Shown here piece after piece: positions 1-6,525 of a stretch of 25,024 bases of DNA. The position numbers were made by a program, and so were the translations under genes. The DNA is from an uncultured Alphaproteobacteria bacterium. GTDB taxonomy: Bacteria; Pseudomonadota; Alphaproteobacteria; RF32; CAG-239. Under the pieces are notes generated by a model, which saw nothing but the letters and a program-made list of their open reading frames with translations, did no database searches and was not told where the DNA came from. Within the stretch, counting starts at the first letter, position 1. The number at the start of each line of letters is the position of its first letter. Location: NCBI GenBank assembly GCA_910580155.1, contig CAJTWX010000002.1, positions 1 to 25,024 on the forward strand, given 5' to 3'.

Positions 1-1784
1 AATTCTTTTAATGATTTCATAATTTTCAAGCTTAATTCCGGGTCAAGCCCCGTTGTCGGCTCATCCAGAATAACAATCGGCTTATCCATCAAAAACGTTC
101 TCGCAAGCGCCAACCTCTGCTGCTGCCCGCCGGAAAGCTGCGAGCCGTCCTGCCCAATTCGGTAAGACAAACCGTTTTTGAATTTTCCGACATCCTTATC
201 AAAACAAGCCATCTGACACGCTTGCATAAGCTCTTCCTTCGTTGCGTCAGGCTTAAAATACTTCAGATTATAGGCCACGCTCTCGTCAAAAAAGTGGACT
301 TTCTGATCCACAAACGCTATATGCGCGTTTAATTCATCGTCGGAAATATCACGGATTTCCTTATCTCCGATATAAATGGCCCCAGCCTCCGGATCATAAT
401 CGTGACGAATAAGGCTCATCAACGTTGACTTACCGTTGCCCGACGTCCCAATAACCGCAGTTAATTCCCCGCGGTCAAATGAAACGTTAAGGTCATTCAA
501 AATCGTTTCCGTTCGGTTGATTTCGCCTTCCCGGCTTTGCGCTTCCGCCAAACTCATATCCGTCACATCTTTAACAATCGGATATGCAAAGCTAACATTC
601 TCTACGCGTATTTGAGTATCTTTTTCAGATAGTTTTTCTTTGCCGACTACCCTGTCCAATTCTTTCGGCGTAATCAATTTCTTTGTTGCGTCAATCAGCC
701 TGTGCGTTCCGGCCTGCATCTCCGTCCAAAGCTCCGAGAGCATATTACCCGATCCCATCATTTGCCACGCCGCCCCGCTGATTAAAGCAAACCGCCCGAT
801 ATCACCGGTTTTAAGCACGTCTGCAAACGCTGCAGTCATAATCAGCCCCTCCATCACCACACTGATGGCTGTCCGCATCTTCAAATAAGCCTTACTTTTG
901 GCATATGTCACTTTTTGCGTCACTGAAGAAGATTTTTCCAACCGGTTTTTCATCGCCAGCGATTCGCTTTCCACCCGATTCGTATCTTGCACCAATGGTG
1001 TGTTTTTAATTGAATCACTGTTATCGCGGGAAATCCGGTTTTTAAACGAACTCAACTTGCTGTTTAGTTTTCGAAACGCACCGTTCATATAGCTACCAAA
1101 TTCTGCAGTAACTGCCGTCACCCCTAAAACGCCAAAAGCTAACTTCGGATCAACCGCCAGCAAACTCGCTGAACTGATGCCAAAAATGCCCGCCCGCGAA
1201 AAACAATCCACCGATGTATTAAGTAAGGTATTTTTTGCCGCTGCAATCTCACCGGCAACGCCCTTTAAAGAAGCCGGCGCATTATTTTTAAAATACGGCC
1301 GTGGTTTATGCAAAATATCCTCAAAAACAGAACTCAACACCGCATTAGAGTGCGTATTATTTAATACAAGCTGCACCATTCTTGCCTTAAACCGGCAAAC
1401 ATCACCTGCCCTCTGTCGCACAACCTCAGCCCCGGCCGCACCAAAAAACTTTGCCGCCCCCTGAACACTGCCGCCAGCAACACCCGTAAGCGAACCGAAC
1501 AGCAAACTCTGCACATACGGCTGCAAACCGCCCAAAATTGACTCACCGGTTTTATAAGCAATCAAACGTTTAAAATCTTTTCCTGTTGTCGCTAATGCCT
1601 CTTTAAAAACACCCCAAACGGTTTTTAGTGTTCCCTGCTCTTTAGATACTGCCTTATCCGTAACGGCTTCACCAGATTTCTTATGTAAAACCCACCCGCG
1701 CAACGCCTTTGCTTTCCGCAAAACCTTACGTTTTTCATACGTTGCAAAACTAGGAATCTGATTATCTTTCTTCTCTTCAGCCAT
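1..1784 (-). CDS. ABC exporter, fused permease-ATPase, partial (C-terminus beyond window)
   Basis: The ATG at 1784-1782 opens a frame with no stop down to base 1 (594 codons seen). The C-terminal part is a clear ABC ATPase: A-loop FAYP, Walker A GTSGNGKST (about residues 446-454), signature LSGGQQQR (550 on), Walker B VILDEPTTGLDPE (D574, E575). The first ~385 residues sit where an exporter membrane domain belongs. They hold only short, weakly hydrophobic stretches, for example around FGISSASLLAVD and AISVVMEGLIMTAAFA, separated by charged helices. The family couples ATP hydrolysis to export across the inner membrane; the substrate cannot be told. About 25 residues rich in D, E and S lie between the A-loop and the next strand, more than in most relatives. 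The missing end would hold the D-loop completion and H-loop histidine. Single gene with its own promoter. The ATPase is certain; the exporter class is probable. Confidence 0.88.
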   Translation of the reverse strand, partial: MAEEKKDNQIPSFATYEKRKVLRKAKALRGWVLHKKSGEAVTDKAVSKEQGTLKTVWGVFKEALATTGKDFKRLIAYKTGESILGGLQPYVQSLLFGSLTGVAGGSVQGAAKFFGAAGAEVVRQRAGDVCRFKARMVQLVLNNTHSNAVLSSVFEDILHKPRPYFKNNAPASLKGVAGEIAAAKNTLLNTSVDCFSRAGIFGISSASLLAVDPKLAFGVLGVTAVTAEFGSYMNGAFRKLNSKLSSFKNRISRDNSDSIKNTPLVQDTNRVESESLAMKNRLEKSSSVTQKVTYAKSKAYLKMRTAISVVMEGLIMTAAFADVLKTGDIGRFALISGAAWQMMGSGNMLSELWTEMQAGTHRLIDATKKLITPKELDRVVGKEKLSEKDTQIRVENVSFAYPIVKDVTDMSLAEAQSREGEINRTETILNDLNVSFDRGELTAVIGTSGNGKSTLMSLIRHDYDPEAGAIYIGDKEIRDISDDELNAHIAFVDQKVHFFDESVAYNLKYFKPDATKEELMQACQMACFDKDVGKFKNGLSYRIGQDGSQLSGGQQQRLALARTFLMDKPIVILDEPTTGLDPELSLKIMKSLKE

Positions 1785-1814
1785 ATTAAAACATCCAAAC
1801 CATTAAGTTATACC

Positions 1815-1823
1815 ATTATACCA
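1815..1823 (-). promoter_or_regulatory. Extended -10 promoter of the ABC exporter gene
   Basis: On the minus strand the sequence reads TGGTATAAT, a perfect extended -10 element (TGnTATAAT), 31 nt upstream of the ATG. No good -35 hexamer lies 16-18 nt further up, which is usual for extended -10 promoters. A weak ribosome site (GGATG) precedes the start. Confidence 0.6.
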
Positions 1824-1960
1824 TAGTTAGAACCAAAAATAAAGAAAAATATAAAGCCCTCAATAAAGTCATATTGATATTCAAAATTATGCGACATTAA
1901 CACTTGCCACATTTAAACCTGACATCATATTAAAAAACCAATTAGTTTCTCTGATTGCAT

Positions 1961-1995
1961 TAAAAATAAATAAGGGCAGGCACAAAACCTACCCT
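1961..1995 (-). terminator. Rho-independent terminator of the TRL lipoprotein genes
   Basis: On the minus strand AGGGTAGG and CCTGCCCT (1995-1988 and 1980-1973) form an 8-bp stem with one G-U pair around TTTTGTG, followed by TTATTTATTTTT. It begins 6 nt after the stop of the lipoprotein gene. The rest of the gap to the ABC gene (about 1824-1960) is AT-rich and shows nothing recognisable. Confidence 0.75.
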
Positions 1996-2000
1996 GTCAT

Positions 2001-2354
2001 TTATATTTTATTCTCTTTGCCGTATGCATAAACTGTCATAGTTTGAAACAAACCAAATAAAATATTCGTATATTGATAATCAGCATATTCAGCTTCTTTT
2101 ATTAAGCCATTATTCATAATTGCTTCAACAGTTGCGTCTCCGCCAGAAAATCCCCACACTCCCCATTGAAATGTTTGAGTAGTAGCTTCACCTTTTCTGA
2201 CATTGATAACACTATCTTTTACATTTACCTTTAACGGCGCTTTAACATTAGTATACAAATATCCTATTGGAGGCTGGAATGGAGCCTTGTAACCGGCACA
2301 TCCGGTTAATAACAGTAAAAACATCAGCATTACTGATATTTTACGCATTTTCAT
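2001..2354 (-). CDS. TRL-family lipoprotein
   Basis: A 117-residue lipoprotein precursor. The N-terminus is MKMRK, a hydrophobic run, then lipobox LLTG-C with the lipidated cysteine at residue 19, so it should be anchored in the outer or inner membrane facing the periplasm. The body (GYLYTNVKAPL, GDATVEAIMNNG, EAEYADYQYTNILFG) resembles the TRL family, named after the tRNA-associated locus of Helicobacter pylori; its biochemical function is unknown to me. Its ATG overlaps the TGA of the upstream paralogue by 4 nt (ATGA), so translation is probably coupled. Met1 and Met3 are both possible starts. A terminator follows 6 nt after the stop. The lipoprotein call is firm; the family call is moderately firm. 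Confidence 0.75.
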   Translation of the reverse strand: MKMRKISVMLMFLLLLTGCAGYKAPFQPPIGYLYTNVKAPLKVNVKDSVINVRKGEATTQTFQWGVWGFSGGDATVEAIMNNGLIKEAEYADYQYTNILFGLFQTMTVYAYGKENKI

Positions 2355-2638
2355 TCTCCATAAACAATTACACTAGTTTTCTGAAAAAATAAAAAATTAA
2401 AATGTTCATAATCCGCGTGAGTTACTTTTTTAATCTGTCCGTTTCTTGCAGCCTGCTGAATACTGGCATCACCCGCAGAAACCAATCCAAAGAAAGAGTA
2501 TGTGCTTGCAGTACCCTGTTTAGAGCCTAGTTCTGTTTTATCAAATTCAAGACTTAAAGGAGCTTTTATATCAGTATATAAAAATGTTTGTGGGGGAGAA
2601 AACGGAGCTGTCGTACAAGCAGATAAAAATAACAACAA
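2351..2638 (-). CDS. TRL-family lipoprotein paralogue, start region broken by an in-frame stop
   Basis: The body (PPQTFLYTDIKAPLSLEF, SAGDASIQQAARNGQIKKVTHADYEHFNFLF) is clearly homologous to the downstream TRL lipoprotein, so this is a tandem duplicate. The frame as annotated can only begin at a TTG (2638), giving MLLFLSAC, a signal peptide with no basic n-region and no ribosome site. Further upstream in the same frame lie AAGGA (2675-2671), then ATG (2662-2660), then TAA (2659-2657), then AAA ATT TAT GTT TTA ACA. One change of TAA to AAA would give MKKIYVLTLLLFLSAC, an ideal lipoprotein signal with lipobox LSAC. The gene is therefore probably a recent pseudogene or is expressed only by reinitiation; a sequencing error is the other option. 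It lies just behind the 6S RNA terminator with no promoter of its own visible. Confidence 0.6.
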   Translation of the reverse strand: MLLFLSACTTAPFSPPQTFLYTDIKAPLSLEFDKTELGSKQGTASTYSFFGLVSAGDASIQQAARNGQIKKVTHADYEHFNFLFFQKTSVIVYGE

Positions 2639-2656
2639 TGTTAAAACATAAATTTT

Positions 2657-2675
2657 TTACATATCAAACATCCTT
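2657..2675 (-). promoter_or_regulatory. Shine-Dalgarno followed by ATG-TAA (start-stop)
   Basis: AAGGA is followed at 8 nt by ATG and at once by TAA, in frame with the TRL paralogue downstream. It is the only good ribosome site near that gene. It looks like the original start with codon 2 mutated from AAA to TAA, or a minimal two-codon regulatory frame. Confidence 0.6.
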
Positions 2676-2685
2676 TTTAATAGTT

Positions 2686-2714
2686 AAAAGAAAACCCACC
2701 AATAAAAAGGCGGG
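2686..2714 (-). terminator. Terminator of 6S RNA
   Basis: On the minus strand CCCGCC and GGTGGG (2714-2709 and 2700-2695) pair with one G-U around TTTTTATT, followed by TTTTCTTTT. It lies 7 nt beyond the 3' closing-stem arm of the 6S RNA and about 10 nt before the ribosome site of the TRL paralogue, so the TRL pair may depend on readthrough. Confidence 0.7.
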
Positions 2715-2867
2715 AGGATGTTCGAAAACCGTACTCTAACAAAACGGCTCGGCTTATTTGGCAGAACCTTATTCACCGACATCCACCCCGTTTTGAGGTA
2801 TGATATCGGCACAATTTTTCAAGTCGGGTACACCACGGCCGTTAGAATTTAGGGTTTTCGACGCCCT
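2712..2867 (-). ncRNA. ssrS: 6S RNA
   Basis: The RNA of about 155 nt closes with a perfect 9-bp stem, UCGAAAACC with GGUUUUCGA (2861-2853 and 2730-2722). An inner CUAAC/GUUAG helix follows, then a large asymmetric bubble, then a terminal hairpin CCGAUAUC/GAUGUCGG capped by ACCUC/GGGGU. The segment GCCGAUAUCAUACCUCAA closely matches the terminal-stem sequence of E. coli 6S RNA as I remember it (GCCGAUAUUUCAUACCACAA). The 3' bubble strand can form its own small hairpin (GGUUC/GAGCC). 6S RNA mimics an open promoter and sequesters housekeeping RNA polymerase, mainly in stationary phase. The gene has its own promoter and terminator. Both ends are estimates. Confidence 0.8.
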
Positions 2868-2873
2868 AGATAT

Positions 2874-2882
2874 ATTATCACA
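2874..2882 (-). promoter_or_regulatory. Extended -10 promoter of 6S RNA
   Basis: The minus strand reads TGTGATAAT, an extended -10 with GATAAT as hexamer, 6-7 nt upstream of the expected 6S 5' end (GGGCG). No convincing -35 hexamer is present at 17 nt. It sits between the ribosomal operon terminator and the RNA, so 6S can be transcribed independently. Confidence 0.5.
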
Positions 2883-2932
2883 TATCCTAATAAAACTTTA
2901 GTACAAAAAAATAAAATTGCAAGATAATATGC

Positions 2933-2962
2933 AAAAAAGGCAGAGCCGAAACCCTGCCTTTT
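2933..2962 (-). terminator. Terminator of the rpsJ-rplO operon
   Basis: On the minus strand AAAAGGCAG and CTGCCTTTT (2962-2954 and 2943-2935) form a 9-bp stem around a 10-nt loop, ending in TTTTTT. It starts 25 nt after the rplO stop, so the operon really ends here rather than continuing into secY. Confidence 0.85.
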
Positions 2963-2987
2963 AACCTTGCGCGGTAAAAAGCTTAAA

Positions 2988-3443
2988 TTACGCGTTAACC
3001 GTAACTTTGCCGCCTGCTTTTTCAACAGCTTCAACAGCTGCTTTAGAAGCAGAATCAACAGTGATGTTAATAGCAGAGGTTAAAGCACCTCTTGCCAACA
3101 AACGAACACCATCAAGCTCTTTTGAAATAACATTAGAAGCCAACAAGCTTTCTTTCGTGATTTCATTAGCGTTTAATTTGCCGGCATCAACTGCTTTCTG
3201 AATAGTATCCAAATTGATAACAGCAAAAGTTTTTGCAAACGGGTTTTTGAAACCACGTTTCGGCAATCTACGGTAAATCGGCATTTGACCACCTTCAAAA
3301 CCGTGAATAGAAACACCGGAACGAGATTTCTGACCTTTAACGCCGCGGCCACCGGTTTTACCCTTGCCGCTACCGATACCGCGACCAACGCGGATACGGT
3401 TTTTTGTAGCGCCTTCGTTATCTCTTAATTCATTAAGTTTCAT
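2988..3443 (-). CDS. rplO: 50S ribosomal protein L15
   Basis: A 151-residue protein starting MKLNELRDNEGA, followed by the glycine- and arginine-rich tail region typical of L15 (GRGIGSGKGKTGGRG, KGQKSR). L15 is a late assembly protein of the large subunit that lines 23S rRNA near the central protuberance. An upstream in-frame extension to 3554 would add 37 residues, but they come from the palindromic spacer; the ATG at 3443 has the ribosome site (AAGG) and matches the family N-terminus. It is the last gene of the operon. Normally secY follows; here a terminator does. Confidence 0.97.
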   Translation of the reverse strand: MKLNELRDNEGATKNRIRVGRGIGSGKGKTGGRGVKGQKSRSGVSIHGFEGGQMPIYRRLPKRGFKNPFAKTFAVINLDTIQKAVDAGKLNANEITKESLLASNVISKELDGVRLLARGALTSAINITVDSASKAAVEAVEKAGGKVTVNA

Positions 3444-3488
3444 TTTCTTCACCTTTATATTTAACTCTGTTAAAATTAAAAATTCTTT

Positions 3489-3552
3489 GCTTCGGGCTCG
3501 CCTCAACTGCTTGGGGCAGGAGCGGAACTTCCGCTCCCTCAGCCCTTTAAGC
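3489..3552 (-). repeat. Palindromic spacer element between rpmD and rplO
   Basis: The only large gap inside the spc half of the operon (111 nt) holds a perfect 19-nt palindrome, GGAGCGGAACTTCCGCTCC (3519-3537, 9-bp arms). It is flanked by GGGCT/AGCCC (3494-3498 and 3541-3545) and GCTT/AAGC (3489-3492 and 3549-3552). No T-run follows, so it is not a simple terminator. It could be an RNA processing or mRNA stability hairpin, or a small palindromic repeat inserted in the spacer. It is GC-richer than the surroundings. Confidence 0.6.
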
Positions 3553-3554
3553 AA

Positions 3555-3740
3555 TTATTCTTCAACTTTAATGAGGTGAGCAACCTTGTTAATCATACCT
3601 CTAACGGACGGCGTATCTTCCAAAACAGAAGTTCTGCCAACCTTGTTCAAGCCAAGACCTTTCAAAGTAGCAATCTGCTCTTTGCCGTGTCCGATGGAAC
3701 TCTTTACCTGAGTAACCTTAACAGTCTTTTTATTAGCCAT
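3555..3740 (-). CDS. rpmD: 50S ribosomal protein L30
   Basis: A 61-residue protein with the L30 pattern KVTQVKSSIGHGKEQIATLKGLGL and VRGMINKVAHLI. This is the usual bacterial short form. L30 binds 23S and contacts 5S rRNA in the large subunit. The start is 2 nt after the rpsE stop, so translation is probably coupled. It is followed by the palindromic spacer before rplO. Confidence 0.96.
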   Translation of the reverse strand: MANKKTVKVTQVKSSIGHGKEQIATLKGLGLNKVGRTSVLEDTPSVRGMINKVAHLIKVEE

Positions 3741-3742
3741 AA

Positions 3743-4312
3743 TTAAGCCTCCTCTTTTTCCATCTTAACGTTAGAAGTGTTCTCACGACGGCTTACAATA
3801 TCACCGACTTTTTTGCCGCGTTTAGCCGCAACCATACGCGGGCTGTTAATAGCCTGCAAAGCTGCAAACGTAGCTTTAATCATATTGTAAGGGTTGTTCG
3901 AACCCAAAGACTTTGCAACAACGTCCTGTACGCCCAGTACTTCAAATACTGCACGCATCGGACCACCGGCAATCACACCGGTACCGGCAGGAGCTGTTCT
4001 CAAAACCACTTTACCGGCGCCAAAACGGCCTGCGATATCGTGGTGCAGAGTTCTGCCTTCGCGAAGCGGAATACGAACCATATTCTTTTTAGCTTCGTTT
4101 GTTGCTTTAACAATAGCTTCCGGAACTTCAGCAGCCTTGCCGGAACCAAAGCCAATACGGCCTTTCTGGTCACCAACAACTACCAAAGCGGCAAAAGACA
4201 TTGTACGTCCGCCTTTAACGGTTTTTGCTACACGGTTTACGAAAACGAGTTTCTCAACCAATTCTTCTTTTTTATCTGCCTTGTTATTGTGGCGTTCTAA
4301 AGATTGTGCCAT
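3743..4312 (-). CDS. rpsE: 30S ribosomal protein S5
   Basis: A 189-residue S5. The N-terminal double-stranded RNA-binding half (LVEKLVFVNRVAKTVKGGRTMSFAALVVVG) is followed by the C-terminal half (PAGTGVIAGGPMRAVFEVLGVQDVVAKSLGSNNPYN). S5 lies at the mRNA entry tunnel and shapes decoding accuracy. A full AGGAGG ribosome site sits 5 nt before the ATG. The C-terminal tail (RGKKVGDIVSRRENTSN) is longer than in the E. coli protein and is common in Alphaproteobacteria. Confidence 0.97.
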   Translation of the reverse strand: MAQSLERHNNKADKKEELVEKLVFVNRVAKTVKGGRTMSFAALVVVGDQKGRIGFGSGKAAEVPEAIVKATNEAKKNMVRIPLREGRTLHHDIAGRFGAGKVVLRTAPAGTGVIAGGPMRAVFEVLGVQDVVAKSLGSNNPYNMIKATFAALQAINSPRMVAAKRGKKVGDIVSRRENTSNVKMEKEEA

Positions 4313-4321
4313 AGTAACCTC

Positions 4322-4684
4322 CTAAAATTTCAATCCGGCTTCACGGGCAGAATCTGCCAAAGCCTTTACGCGACCGTGATAAACATAGCCGCCGCGGTCA
4401 AACACAACTTCGCTAACGCCGTTTTTAACAGCGCGCTCGGCAACAACTTTGCCAACATATTGCGCAGCTTCAATGTTTGAAGACTTTGCAATATTGGCTC
4501 TTACTTCTTTATCCAAGGTAGAAGCAGAAGCAACTGTTGCACCTTTAGCATCGTCAATAACTTGAGCATAAATATGCTTGCCACTGCGAAATACAGACAA
4601 TCTCATCTTTCCATTCGCTGCAGCTTTCAAAGCCGTTCTTACACGAGCTTTTCTTTTTTCATATAATTTTCTTGGTGTATTCAT
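4322..4684 (-). CDS. rplR: 50S ribosomal protein L18
   Basis: A 120-residue L18 with a basic N-terminus (RKLYEKRKARVRTALK) and the core RLSVFRSGKHIYAQVIDD, then FDRGGYVYHGRVKALADSAREAGLKF at the end. It binds 5S rRNA with L5 and L25 and docks it on the large subunit. It ends 9 nt before rpsE. Length is normal. Confidence 0.97.
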   Translation of the reverse strand: MNTPRKLYEKRKARVRTALKAAANGKMRLSVFRSGKHIYAQVIDDAKGATVASASTLDKEVRANIAKSSNIEAAQYVGKVVAERAVKNGVSEVVFDRGGYVYHGRVKALADSAREAGLKF

Positions 4685-4695
4685 TGCTTTACATC

Positions 4696-5232
4696 CTATT
4701 TCTTCTTGCCTTCTTTACGACGTACATATTCGCCGTCAACACGGATACCTTTTCCTTTATAAGGTTCAGGTTTTCTGTATTTGCGAATTTCTGCCGCAAC
4801 CTGACCAACCAGCTGCTTGTCAACACCACTAACCTTCAAAACGGTTTGGCTTTCACAAGCAATAGTGATACCAGCAGGAGTTGCAAACGGTACATCGTGG
4901 GAGAAACCCAAAGTTAATACAACATTCTTACCGTCCATACGGGCTTTGTAACCAACGCCGAACAGTTCGATAGTCTTGCTGTAGCCAACGCTCACGCCCT
5001 TAACCAAAGAGTTGATTTGTGCGCGGGTTGTTCCCCACAATGTTCTGGCCGTACGGCTCTGAGAATGCGGAGTTACAACAATTTTGCCCTCATTGAGTTC
5101 TACATTAACGTGAGAATCATCAAATGCAAAGCTTAATTCACCCAATTTTCCTTTAACGTTAACAACATTGCCATTAACAGATGCGCTAACGCCTTCTGGG
5201 ATAATGACTGGATATTTACCTACTCTTGACAT
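4696..5232 (-). CDS. rplF: 50S ribosomal protein L6
   Basis: A 178-residue L6 starting MSRVGKYPVIIPEGV, with two repeated alpha/beta domains and the C-terminal signature PEPYKGKGIRVDGEYVRRKEGKKK. L6 lies near the factor-binding site of the large subunit, by the sarcin-ricin loop. A good ribosome site (AGGGAG) precedes the start. It lies 11 nt from each neighbour. Confidence 0.97.
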   Translation of the reverse strand: MSRVGKYPVIIPEGVSASVNGNVVNVKGKLGELSFAFDDSHVNVELNEGKIVVTPHSQSRTARTLWGTTRAQINSLVKGVSVGYSKTIELFGVGYKARMDGKNVVLTLGFSHDVPFATPAGITIACESQTVLKVSGVDKQLVGQVAAEIRKYRKPEPYKGKGIRVDGEYVRRKEGKKK

Positions 5233-5243
5233 CCGCTATCTCC

Positions 5244-5642
5244 CTAGAAAACCTGACACAAGATTTCGCCGCCAACATTAGCTTTTCTGGCTTCGTTATC
5301 GCTCATTACACCTTTCGGAGTAGAAACGATGGAAATACCGAGGCCGTTGTAAACTCTTGGCAAATCGCGAACACTGGAATATACACGGCGTCCCGGAGTG
5401 GAAACGCGATAGATTTCAGTGATAACACTTGTACCTTCATAATATTTTAATTGAATACGAAGTTCATCAACACCATTGCGTACATTAACCTTTTCATATC
5501 CGGCAATGTAGCCTTCTCTTTTCAGAACTTCTAACACATTTTCACGCAGGCGAGAGGCCGGTGATACAACATCACTTTTCTTCGCTCTTTGTGCGTTTCT
5601 AATGCGTGTGAGCATATCGCCCAAAGGATCAGTCATAGACAT
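5244..5642 (-). CDS. rpsH: 30S ribosomal protein S8
   Basis: A 132-residue S8 starting MSMTDPLGDMLTRIRNAQ, with the C-terminal GISIVSTPKGVMSDNEARKANVGGEILCQVF. S8 nucleates the 16S central domain. In E. coli it is also the translational repressor of the spc operon, binding near rplE; whether that holds here cannot be read from the sequence. The start follows AAGGAG at 9 nt. Confidence 0.97.
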   Translation of the reverse strand: MSMTDPLGDMLTRIRNAQRAKKSDVVSPASRLRENVLEVLKREGYIAGYEKVNVRNGVDELRIQLKYYEGTSVITEIYRVSTPGRRVYSSVRDLPRVYNGLGISIVSTPKGVMSDNEARKANVGGEILCQVF

Positions 5643-5654
5643 AATATCATCTCC

Positions 5655-5960
5655 TTACCAGCTTGATTTTACCAAACCCGGGATCTCGCCGAAGCTTGCC
5701 ATATCTCTTAATTCGACACGGCTGACACCGAATTTTCTGTTATAACTACGTGAACGCCCTGTAATCTTGCAACGGTTACGAACTCTAACCTTCGAAGAAT
5801 TACGCGGCAACGCTGCCAATTTCAAAGTAGCCTGAAATCTTTCTTCTTCAGGAGCATTTTTGTCATCGGCAATGGCTTTTAACTTGGAGCGGATGTTTGC
5901 ATATTTCGCAACCATCTTAACTCTCTTCAAGTTTCTGTAAACTGAACTTGTTTTTGACAT
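5655..5960 (-). CDS. rpsN: 30S ribosomal protein S14, zinc-free form
   Basis: A 101-residue S14. The long form without the four-cysteine zinc ribbon is recognised by length and by the sequence KLAALPRNSSKVRVRNRCKITGR, where only one cysteine remains, then the C-terminal GVSRVELRDMASFGEIPGLVKSSW. It binds the 3' domain of 16S rRNA in the head of the small subunit. The zinc-free form does not need zinc for folding. Confidence 0.97.
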   Translation of the reverse strand: MSKTSSVYRNLKRVKMVAKYANIRSKLKAIADDKNAPEEERFQATLKLAALPRNSSKVRVRNRCKITGRSRSYNRKFGVSRVELRDMASFGEIPGLVKSSW

Positions 5961-5974
5961 AGTAAAATCTCCGC

Positions 5975-6514
5975 TTATTTCTTATATGGTAAGTTGAAAG
6001 ATGTCAGAAGGAATTTAGCTTCCTCGTCTGTCTTGGCAGTGGTGCAGATAACGATATCCATACCACGAACCTGTTCAACTTTTTCATAGTTAATTTCAGG
6101 GAAAATAATTTGCTCTTTAATGCCAAAAGCAAAGTTTCCTCTTCCGTCAAAGTTCTTCCCCGAAATTCCGTGGAAGTCTCTGATGCGCGGAAGTGCCATA
6201 TTGATTAAACGCTCCAAAAATTCATACATTTTGTCTGAACGAAGAGTAACCTTGCAGCCAATCGGCATACCTTCTCTTAATTTGAAAGTAGCGATAGACT
6301 TTCTGGCTTCGGTAACCACCGGCTTCTGACCGGCAATCATCGCCATCTCTTCAACAGCGTTATTCAACTTTTTCTTGTCTGTAATAGCGTCACCAACGCC
6401 CATATTCAAGACAATCTTTGTCAACTTCGGAATCTCGTGCGGGTTCTTGTAACCGAACTTTTCCACAAGAGCTTTCTTAATGACATCATTATATAATGTT
6501 TCAAAATTAGTCAT
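5975..6514 (-). CDS. rplE: 50S ribosomal protein L5
   Basis: A 179-residue L5 starting MTNFETLYND with KIVLNMGVGDAITDKKKL, RLINMALPRIRDFHGISG and the terminal ATTAKTDEEAKFLLTSFNLPY region. It carries 5S rRNA and contacts the P-site tRNA. A TTG one codon upstream could also start, but the ATG at 6514 has the better spacing from AGGAG (9 nt) and matches the family length. Confidence 0.97.
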   Translation of the reverse strand: MTNFETLYNDVIKKALVEKFGYKNPHEIPKLTKIVLNMGVGDAITDKKKLNNAVEEMAMIAGQKPVVTEARKSIATFKLREGMPIGCKVTLRSDKMYEFLERLINMALPRIRDFHGISGKNFDGRGNFAFGIKEQIIFPEINYEKVEQVRGMDIVICTTAKTDEEAKFLLTSFNLPYKK

Positions 6515-6525
6515 CAAATTATCTC

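Noticed and set aside
2849..3058. Minus-strand frame of 69 residues with a hydrophobic C-terminus
   Set aside because: It covers the rplO end in another frame, the operon terminator and the 6S promoter; there is no ribosome site, and its composition follows the AT-rich spacer.
3444..3554. 37-residue N-terminal extension of L15
   Set aside because: It is translated from the palindromic spacer, has no L15 counterpart, and the ATG at 3443 has its own ribosome site.
3894..4325. Plus-strand frame of 143 residues opposite rpsE, and similar long antisense frames over other ribosomal genes
   Set aside because: They are mirror frames of highly biased ribosomal codons, without ribosome sites or recognisable domains.
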